Of a stretch of 64,000 nucleotides of DNA, positions 56,539 to 64,000 are shown in pieces (position 1 is the first letter of the stretch; the number at the start of each line of letters is the position of its first letter). A model generated the notes under the pieces. That model saw nothing but the letters and a program-made list of their open reading frames with translations. It ran no database searches and was not told where the DNA came from. The position numbers and the translations under genes are program-made. Origin of the DNA: Craterostigma plantagineum (taxonomy: Eukaryota > Streptophyta > Magnoliopsida > Lamiales > Linderniaceae); contig JAPQWV010000017.1 of NCBI GenBank assembly GCA_027422505.1, positions 20,151,501-20,215,500 of the forward strand. Direction: 5' to 3'.

Positions 56539-57319
56539 TGTTGATGTTGAGGTCTCAACATTGGCAATGTTAGGGGAACATTCTATCCAACATTTGTTGG
56601 CCGATAATGTCTCCTTTCTCAGTTTTATCTTTCATATCCGAAACGCGTTTAATCCGTATCTTGGTTATTTTTAGTGTTGTGCTGGACTTAAGTAAGGATT
56701 GGGAATTGATCAAATCGTGTGGAAAGCGTGTGGAGTAGCTTGAGCGAAATATGGAAGAAGCTTACTTAAAATAGGAATATTGGAGCCCAAGTCAAGACTA
56801 AATCATTAGGAGATATTCAAGGGATCTCCTACCAATTCAAACATGAGCCAAGACCTATAAATATGAGGAGATTTCGAGCTGCAACTCAGACCTTTGCACG
56901 AGAAAACTTTTGAGAGTTACGAGCAAAAATTATCGAGTTTCGTTGAGAGAATTTGAGCGACCCAAAGTGTCATTTTAGCCTAGTATTTCAAGTCTTAGGA
57001 CTTTGTAGGTTTGCAGAATCGTTAGATTCGTAGTTTTTCAGGATCGTTTAGATTCGTAGTTTTTCTAGGCTTGTTTTTACTATCTTCGGATAGTTATTTT
57101 GCCATCCATTGCTGTTAGTGGAATTTCGCCTTGAGGCACGCATCAAGTTTTAATAACTTGCTGCACAGATTTACATCCTGTGTTATTTCAGTTTCGTCAC
57201 TGAGTAATTACAATATTCCGCTGTGCACCTGAATGTTAGGTTGAGTGTTACCCGACATTTCACCCAACATCTAGTCTATACTTAGTGTTTTACATCCATA
57301 TCGTACCGGGACCACTTCA
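56539..57319 (+). repeat. 3' LTR of the copia element
   Basis: Counterpart of 49055-49833, with scattered single-base differences. It is followed by the AAAGC target duplication. Confidence 0.92.
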
Positions 57320-58530
57320 AAAGCGATGATGACGAATCTCAATCAAGGCCCAAAATGATCCTGTAGAATTTAAGTTAAATAATAAGCAACTATTGTTATA
57401 TGAAAGAACTTGTGGAAAAACAACTATTTACCTGGTCACAACTTTTTCTTTTGAAGCTCCTCTCGAGAACAACACACTGCTTTTCCTGAAAATTCACTCA
57501 TATAACAAACTTCATATATAGTCATGCATAATCATTCGAGAGAAGAGAATGAACCTTTCAAGACGATGATGTTATATAGAATATTTTATAAAACAGAATG
57601 CAAAAAACAGTTGTCTTAACTGAGAAATTGGTAGTGGTGGTCGGATATGCCAATACTTTAGCTGTGTTTTATCTTCTTAATCATATGAAATAACAAAAAA
57701 ATGTTTTCCATATGAGAAAAAAGAATGGAGAATCCGACTCATAAGGAGAGCATATTGGCCCAAGTAAACTTAATAATTATTTCCCACGTAAACTGCAACC
57801 AAAAAAGTAGCAAGATTAGGAACATGCATGCAAAAATAAAAGAAAAGGATCATCATGCGACTATATATAGGAAGTGTCGCATAACAAAATCAAACAAACC
57901 GTATGCCCTCCTTTTCTACTTTGCCCTTCTCTTCTACAACTATTCTCCCATAGATGAGCTTCATCTGTTTATGTCCGTGTAATGCCTTGGAAGAATAAAA
58001 ACTAAAAAACAAATTAAATTAACCATGTCATTCAGACCTTCGTGTATAGTCTCTTGGCTCTTAATTAAAGCTTATCGTAGAAAACAGTATTCCCCATACG
58101 TGCGTGCGTGTGTTATCGACTTACGCCTCTGTAGATGGAAGTGTGGTTGACAAATTGTCATACATTGTTGACTGCAAGAACTGCTCCTCCACAGTCCCAA
58201 ATGCCGTCGTGGATCAGCCGTTAATACCACCCAAGGAATCTTCAAACTTAATATTATAATTTTTCTGTTGAAATATTATTGCTAGACAACTCTTTTGAAG
58301 GAGCTCAAGAGCCTCAAATCATATCCGTGTATTAATTAATTTCAAGTGTTAATTAATTTTAAAAAAAGTAATAGTCACCTAACACAATCGTCGAGAGCAC
58401 ACCATAATATTAATAGCTTAAAATTGACTAAAAACAGTTATATCTTTTGCCAAGGTGTTAAATACAATATATCTAACGTAAGGCGTAGCCTCTTCATCTA
58501 CCAACATAAGCCATTCAAAGAAAATGAATT
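57320..58530. other. Right flank of the copia element, no intact gene
   Basis: On the minus strand, exon-like pieces with proper splice borders can be seen (57487-57434, and a 68-bp piece interrupted by the copia insertion at 57320/49054). I could not join them to a protein. The rest is AT-rich with nothing recognisable. Confidence 0.35.
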
Positions 58531-58720
58531 CATGTTTTATGTGATGCCACCTCAGATTTGACCATTCATATACACCCATCAAAACCAACGCATATAGTCC
58601 AAATAATTGTATTTTTTCGCTGGACCATTCATGTTTTATGTGGCGCCACCTCAGATTTGACCATTCATATACACCCATCAAAACCAACGCTTATAGTCCA
58701 AAGAATTGTATTTTTTTTTT
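58531..58720. repeat. 99-bp tandem duplication
   Basis: CATGTTTTATGTG starts copies at 58531 and 58630. Both contain GCCACCTCAGATTTGACC and TACACCCATCAAAACCAACG. The second copy diverges after about 90 bp. Confidence 0.9.
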
Positions 58721-58800
58721 CTGACGTGTCGCATAGAGGAGGACCTTGAGTTGCTGACGTGTCACTCCAATAAGAGTCCCATCAACTTTTATATATTATA

Positions 58801-59066
58801 CTTCCTCTGTCCCGGCTATTTCTTCCCAAAGATTAGCGAGTACGGAGATTAAGAAATCACATTATTTTAATATTATAGTACACCTTTTGAGGTATAGAGA
58901 GAGAAAAGTTATTAGTAGACACGCAAATCAAGAAGACTTTTTTTTAATATTAATGGTGTAATTAGTTTAATTAGTGGGATAATTGTTTACCAAAAATAGA
59001 AATGGGAAGAATTATGTGGGACGCCCGAAATAGAAAGATGGGAAGAAATAAGTGGGACGGAGGTAG
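58801..59066. mobile_element. Stowaway-like MITE
   Basis: The 266-bp element lies between TA dinucleotides. Ends are CTTCCTCTGTCCCGGC and (reverse complement of right) CTACCTCCGTCCCACT, each continuing into TATTTCTTCCCA. No coding capacity. Confidence 0.85.
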
Positions 59067-60087
59067 TAGTATATATTATAGATTATTGTATTCAATTATT
59101 CACATATGCATTTGACGAGTGCTTTCGCTTTTAAATACTTTATCTAGAGTATATAATCGAACAAAATTGAGTATAACAAGGAAATGAAGTGAGTAAAAAA
59201 ATGACAATGAGAACAAACTGAATTGAACAGTGAATAAGAGAAAATCTATTATGGGCTCTAATGAACTTCCAAAGACATGGGAACCCCATAGTCTACCAAA
59301 TTCTGAGGAGTTGATATCAATTTAAGTTCCCCATATCCACCATTTATTGCATCCGGATTTTCAATTTATTTGTTTTTATATTTGCCTGTCTTTCTTAATT
59401 TCGAGCTCTCTTACTTTCTCGCAATGGAGTTTTTATACCAAAAGTGGCATAGCTAAAGACCCCCTCTGTCTTATTTATTTCTCTTTGTCCCTGCGAGGCG
59501 ATCCAGAGTCTTCTTTTGAGCTTTGTTCCTGGTCACTTTCTTTCTTTTCGTTCTTCAGTGAGATTAGGTATAAAGACCACAAACAAATTCCCAACAGTTA
59601 GTGTGGCGAATTGCTCGTTTGATATCCTTGATATGGATTATATGGGTATAAGTTATTTGTGTATGTTATATAAGGATTTTGTTGATATTGTATTTTAACA
59701 TGTTTGATATGTGTGTATTAATTATTTTTGAAATGATATAAATTGTGTTTGATAAATGCGTTTGAGGTGTGTATAGGTGGGTATGGATTGGTGATACACA
59801 CCTCATTTAGAGGTGGGTATGCATATACAAGCCCTATAACCAAAATCCTTCTAATAGACGTGTATAGCCATACAAGGCATGCATGACTACACACAGATAT
59901 CAAACACGAGGTAACTTATTCATACACACCCATATCCACCCATACGCACCTATCAACAGATATCGTGAGTGTGGATGCCTCAGTTATTCAAGTTTTTTTT
60001 GAGGTATTACCTATATTCGTTGACCAATAAATCATTGCAAGTTTCTTTTTCGCTTTTGTACATTATATTGAATAATCATATTCTCAG
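59067..60087. other. Non-coding interval before the Ulp1-like pseudogene
   Basis: No gene recognised. From 59740 to 59962 an imperfect inverted repeat (GTTTGATA, GTGTGTATAGGTGGGTATGG against its counterpart around 59930) suggests another small foldback MITE. Confidence 0.45.
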
Positions 60088-60963
60088 GTATCTTAAAAAC
60101 GAGTCGGAGAACTTCAAGTGTTGCGATCCAAGTCTCCTGGCGGCTATGGCACATGATGATACATCAAATAGCGAAATTGATCTCCTTGCTGATATTATCA
60201 AAGATTCGCATCGAGCCGGCACTTACTTGTTTACGCCTTTTTGTGACGGGTAAGAAAAGTTTACATATTTTTCATTATTCATATCTTATTATTGTAAATA
60301 ATCATTTCGTTTCGTTTATTTAGTGAGCATTGGATTCTATTGGTCATCGACATTTCATCGAACACGGTATTTGTTTTCGATTCTCGCACTGAACATTGGC
60401 GTAAGAAAGACAAAGATTCGTCGTCTAATAAATGCGTACGTAAAGTTCATATATTGGTAAGTTCAGATTATATAATTAATTTATTTTACCTACTTTCGTG
60501 GTTCAGGGCAATGCTTACGGCGTCGCTCTGGGTGTGGTAGCTAGTCGGAATAAGAAATCAAAGGTTGCTTGGAAAAGATGCAAGGTTTGCATTTGTCATA
60601 TGCATTTCAAAGTTATTTGTGTTATATTATCATTCGATATTGAATTACATGAAATCCTTTCTAAATTAGTGCCCACAACAACGGAACACAAGTAAGCTTT
60701 GCGGCTTTTACGTGATGTGATATATGTACGATATTATCTGCAAACGTATCGGCAGCGATACCATCAACTTGCCTACGGTATTGAAATTTAGAACCATCAG
60801 TTTTTTTAAGTTTCAAGTTTAATATATGTTTATTAGTATTTTTAATAATAGTATCCCGTTTAATGTTTTATAGATACTAGAGCGCTCCTTTTACGGCGAC
60901 GAAGAGATCAACGAAGTAAGGGAATTGTGGGCGGAGCATTTACATAGCTTATTTGAAGGTTAG
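60088..60963 (+). pseudogene. Ulp1-like (C48) cysteine protease, transposon-associated, with premature stop
   Basis: Five exon-like blocks with standard splice borders: 60088-60249, 60324-60456, 60507-60584, 60670-60777 and 60874-60963. They encode a C48 peptidase core: GEHWILLVID (catalytic His), VFVFDSRTEH (Asp), PQQ (oxyanion Gln) and LCGFYVM (catalytic Cys), then a helical tail ending SLFEG. The codon after FYVM is TGA where a CGA or AGA would read through to YMYDII; a CpG transition is the simplest cause. Only the C-terminal part of such a protein is present. Ulp1 domains are common passengers of plant CACTA and MULE transposons, and the adjacent CACTA end supports that origin. In cells Ulp1 proteases remove SUMO; activity here is unlikely. 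Confidence 0.75.
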
Positions 60964-61129
60964 ACTTTTGCGTTAATATAGGTCTTTTTATGTTATGCGA
61001 AATTTGTTAGATGATGTAACTCTTGATTTAATTGATGATTATTAGTTATTGATGTGGATTAATTGATGGGATTGATTTTCGTTTGATTTTATTTGTTTTG
61101 GATTTGATGGTTGGGAATATAAAAAAAAC

Positions 61130-61624
61130 AAAAAGAAATCATAGGCAACTGTTTCTAGGGACGCAACAGTCGCCTATGATAAAAATAAGAAATTTTACGC
61201 GCATAGGCGACTGTTTCTTCTAAAGAACAATAGCCCATGACTAACGTTGCTATCATTGGCGACTGTTTCTAACCTAGAAACAGTCGCCAATGAGGTAAAT
61301 GAAAACAAATTAAAACATAGGCGACTGTTTCCAGGGAAGAAACAGTCGCCTATGAGATAAATAAAAACAAATTAAAGCACACTGTTCTGGCTGAGAAACC
61401 GTTGCCGAATATGAAAAAGAAACAAAAAAATACACATAGGCGACCGTTTCTAACATCGCAACCGTTGCCCAAACGTTTAACGCCGTGAAATCAGTGGATA
61501 TAGGCGACGGTTGTTTATGCGTCGCCCAACACTCAGAAGATGGGCGACTGTGCTCTGGGGACGCACAACAACCGTCGCCTATAACTCACAAAAACCGTCG
61601 CCTATGTGCTTTTATGTACTAGTG
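61130..61624. mobile_element. CACTA (En/Spm-like) right end with sub-terminal hairpin repeats
   Basis: The sequence ends TACTAGTG at 61624; its reverse complement CACTAGTACATAAAAGCACA is a CACTA terminus. Inside it, ATAGGCGACTGTTTC motifs and their inverted copies GAAACAGTCGCCTAT recur about every 60 bp (near 61143, 61203, 61256, 61318, 61436, 61499, 61572), forming small hairpins. Such sub-terminal repeats are the transposase-binding sites of CACTA elements. The left end was not found in the window. Confidence 0.8.
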
Positions 61625-61969
61625 CGACCCCATATTGTTCACAAGCTGGCACGGATTTCCTTGTACAGACGCGGTGATGATTATTATATACGCGTAAATT
61701 TATTATGACTCTATAACAAATACCTATTCCTATTCATATATGTACCATTGGTCAGATCCAACGAAGATCAACACTATAAAAACATCATGAATAACAAATT
61801 TATTCTGAAAGCAGCCCTAATATATAATACCGTTAAAAGTATTATCACAAGATGTGAATAATCATAGTCTATTTCCTTTTGGAATGTTGTCAATAATCAT
61901 ACAGTCTATTTACATAAAGAAATAAACTTATGTTTACATATTAAAAACATTAATATTAAAACGTTAGGT
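61625..61969. other. Flank of the CACTA end
   Basis: A short plus-strand open frame directly after the CACTA end (61625-61708, RPHIVHKLARISLYRRG and a few more residues) may be a remnant of a gene exon at the insertion site. The rest is AT-rich with nothing recognisable. Confidence 0.3.
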
Positions 61970-62415
61970 TCAAAGTTGAATGCCCATTTTCTTTTTTAAA
62001 AAAAAAAAGTTGATGCCCATCTTCAAATCTGCTGAGCTATTTCCTTCTCTCTCTTTTTTTTTTTGGTATGAAATAATTCCATTACCACAGGAACCAGTGT
62101 TTGCTACATTTAGTCACCCCCACGCAACTAATCACCCGTAATAACCTCACTCCAATACAGCACTAGGTATAACATAACTAGTACATGTATTCTAATCCCC
62201 TGTGGGAGACCTTCCCAAACTTCATACCTCGGTTCTTGATCTTTGAACCTACACTTGAACTTTTGAACCATCTCCCTAGCAGATATCGCTAGTTCCTTCT
62301 CTTTCATTCGTTATAACATAAAACATGCAACGAAGATACATATATTGTACACGGATTTTCTCCTATCTGCGATTAGGGTTATGGTCGATATTAAATTGTT
62401 AGGTTCAAAGTTGAA
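61970..62415. repeat. Dispersed copy of the HIG1-intron repeat, with nested insertion
   Basis: Blocks TTCAAAGTTGAATGCCCAT, ATCTGCTGAGCTATTTCCTT, CGAAGATACATATAT and GGGTTATGGTCGATA occur in the same order as in the intron at 43293-43500. The copy is split by the insert at 62051-62292 and ends where the second copia element begins. Confidence 0.85.
62051..62292 (-). mobile_element. Retroposed sequence with poly(A) tail and 10-bp target duplication
   Basis: A 242-bp insert is flanked by TTCCTTCTCT (62041-62050 and 62293-62302). On the minus strand it ends in a run of A, the mark of LINE-type reverse transcription. The uninterrupted intron copy at 43340 has this site once. The source transcript was not recognised; a short minus-strand open frame (MVQKFKCRFKDQ...) ends before the tail. 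Confidence 0.78.
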
Positions 62416-62747
62416 TATAAAGAAGAAAATAAACTGAACAATATTTCTTGAATTGATTCACTAAAGCCGTAACTCAAGAGTTCTATTACAATATCAATAT
62501 ATAGAGGCTAACAATAAGCCTAGAAACGAAAGATATCGTGCTATTAAATGACTATATTAATGGGAGAAGATTGCTCGATGATTTTCCATAATGCAGTGAT
62601 TGGATCCCAATAAGATCCCTTGAATTACTCTTCACAATCTCTCTATTTTCGAGAAGGATATTCACAGCTTGACTTCCATCCTTATCACTCCAATTTCCAT
62701 CCTTATCACTCCAATTTATGGCGTCAATATTGTTACTGTATTTAATA
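62412..62747 (-). repeat. Probable 3' LTR of the second copia element
   Basis: On the minus strand a purine-rich GAGGGAGGA precedes TATTAAATAC; a TG-to-TA change at the LTR start is assumed. The end is ...TATATTCA at 62412, next to the HIG1-intron repeat. A 21-bp direct repeat (TCCATCCTTATCACTCCAAT-type) lies inside. The 5' partner lies outside the window, so the boundaries are inferred. Confidence 0.45.
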
Positions 62748-64000
62748 TCCTCCCTCAAACTATGCCGAGGCTGAAGGCAGAGTTTGTTGCGGAAGTGGCG
62801 TAAGGAAGCTTTACATAGGGGTTTCGTAAAGATGTCCGCAATTTGGAGAGTAGACGAGATGTGTCGAGTAATAAGGAGTCCCATCGAGACCCGCTCACGA
62901 ACAAAATGGTAATCCAGTTCAATGTGTTTGCTGCGAGCATGAAAAACAGGGTTAATAGTCATATGTAACGCACTTAAGTTGTCACAGAAGAGAGTTGGCG
63001 GTTGTGATTGAGGAATATGGAGGTCGCGTAAGAGGAATGTAAGCCAGGTTAATTCTGCAGCGGTGTTAGCCATCGCACGGTAATCGGCCTCAGTGCTGGA
63101 TCGAGAGATAGTTGGTTGCTTTTTGGCGCACCATGAGATAATATTTCGCCCCAAGAAAGTACAAAAGCCGGTTGTGGATCTTCGAGTGGTTGGACAACCT
63201 GCCCAATCTGCATCAGAGAAACCACAAAGATCAAGTGTAGAATCACCCATTAAATGTAACCCGAGATTGATGGTGCCCTTTACATATCGTAACATGCGAC
63301 GAACCATTTTCATACTAGTGAGAGAAGGTGATTGCATAAATTGAGAGACATAATTAACAGAAAATGACAAGTCGGGTCTGGTAAGAGTCAAGTATTGTAG
63401 AGGACCGACAATGCTACGGTAGAGAGAGGGGTCGGGGTAAGGTGTGGTAGCACTAAAGCCTTTAGTCTTAGTTTCCATTGGGGTATGCATGTGTTTGCAA
63501 TCGAGCATATGCGACTTATCAAGAATTGAATAAGCATAATGAGTTTGAGAAAGGTGTAGCGAATTTTTATCTCGCTTAACTTCAATTCCAAGAAAATGAT
63601 GAATGGAACCTAAATCCTTCATAGCAAACTCAGAGTGTAAAAGATCGACGAAATCATCAAGTAATTTTGAATTGGATCCTGTCGAAAGCATGTCGTTGAC
63701 ATAAAGTAGTAAAATTAACGTACCAAGAGGGGAGTGCAAAATAAAAAGAGATGGATCCGCTAGGCTGCAGAAAAAACCGTTAGCGAGCAAAAAAGCGCTA
63801 AAACGATCAAACCAAGCTCGCGGTGCTTGCTTGAGACCATAAAGCGCCTTTTTCAGTTTACAAACATGAGAGGGAAAGAGTAAATCATGCATACCAGGAG
63901 GTTGATCCATGTAAATATCTTCAGTTATAAATCCATGGAGAAAAGCATTTTTGACATCTAATTGCCTAATGTCCCATTTACGAACTAATGCTAAACTAAG
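62748..64000 (-). CDS. Copia pol, reverse transcriptase and RNase H part (continues beyond the window)
   Basis: The minus-strand frame is open from the window edge; it also runs past 62748 into the presumed LTR, to a stop at 62552. Seen in order: the RT segment QLDVKNAFLHG (at the edge), ALYGLKQAPRAWF, the catalytic box as YVND rather than YVDD, LGIEVKRDK, RPDLSFSVNYVSQFM, then RNase H with SDADWAGCPTTRRSTTGFC, STEADYRAMA, FCDNLSALHM and HARSKHIELDYHFVRE. These are standard copia motifs (Ale/Retrofit-like flavour, inferred). Gag, protease and integrase lie outside. The Asp-to-Asn change in the metal-binding box should inactivate polymerisation, although the frame is otherwise intact over 400 codons. 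Confidence 0.88.

Larger units (their letters stand above)
49055..57319 (+). mobile_element. Complete Ty1/copia retrotransposon, mutated (Sirevirus-like layout)
   Basis: The 8265-bp element is bounded by direct LTRs of 779 and 781 bp starting TGTTGATG and ending CACTTCA, with a perfect 5-bp target duplication AAAGC (49050-49054 and 57320-57324). A primer site complementary to initiator tRNA-Met (49837-49848) and a polypurine tract (56524-56538) are in place. Protein order is gag, protease, integrase, reverse transcriptase, RNase H, so copia. The long gag with extra coiled coil and the 1.6-kb region between pol and the 3' LTR resemble the Sirevirus lineage (inferred). Coding frames are broken, so it is not autonomous. 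The LTRs differ at only a few percent of positions by eye, implying fairly recent insertion. Confidence 0.92.

Noticed and set aside
57320..57490. Protein gene disrupted by the copia insertion (minus-strand exon-like pieces with splice borders)
   Set aside because: No combination of phases gives a continuous frame across the two pieces beyond a few codons, and no family similarity was seen.

Overview
This is nuclear DNA of a flowering plant, most likely a eudicot. The genes have many short exons with GT-AG introns, the intergenic DNA is AT-rich, and the proteins are plant-specific (a CEPR1/XIP1-type receptor kinase, plastid ribosomal protein PSRP6, dynamin-related DRP2). The transposons are also typical of plants. 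I could not place the species.

The gene-rich left part (1-45.7 kb) holds nine genes that can be modelled as intact: a CEPR1-like LRR receptor kinase (minus, 1321-4639), PSRP6 (plus, 6226-6549), PRP40A with 27 coding exons (plus, 7375-14796), a small bZIP factor (minus, 15423-15794), VPS52 of the GARP tethering complex with 20 exons (minus, 23695-29115), DRP2 with 22 coding exons (plus, 29825-37723), an LEA/TMEM205-like membrane protein (minus, 40494-42038), a HIG1-domain mitochondrial protein (plus, 43021-43879) and a small acidic protein with a possible cystatin-like C-terminus (minus, 44884-45738). Every exon chain was spliced by eye and stays in frame from start to stop. The genes are unrelated housekeeping, trafficking and signalling genes and do not form a pathway. 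VPS52 and DRP2 (both membrane trafficking) are divergent neighbours 0.7 kb apart, which may be coincidence.

The most unusual object lies between the bZIP gene and VPS52. It is a 5.77-kb element (17299-23070) with about 150-bp terminal inverted repeats and a perfect 9-bp target-site duplication, the signature of a Mutator-like element. It has no transposase. Almost all of its interior is a giant foldback of tandem arrays: 21-bp monomers starting GGTATAAT, built into a 246-bp higher-order unit, about ten copies on one arm and seven inverted copies on the other around a 12-bp spacer.

The right part (37.8-64 kb) is a transposon-rich zone. It has four hAT-type non-autonomous elements with 8-bp target duplications, two complete Stowaway-like MITEs, and a Helitron 3' end with a decayed helicase fragment. 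A complete but mutated 8.27-kb Ty1/copia element (49055-57319, target duplication AAAGC) carries a recurring palindromic microrepeat. Beyond it are a CACTA-type end with sub-terminal hairpins next to a decayed Ulp1-like protease gene, a copy of the repeat seen in the HIG1 gene intron carrying a poly(A) retroposed insert, and part of a second copia element running off the right edge.
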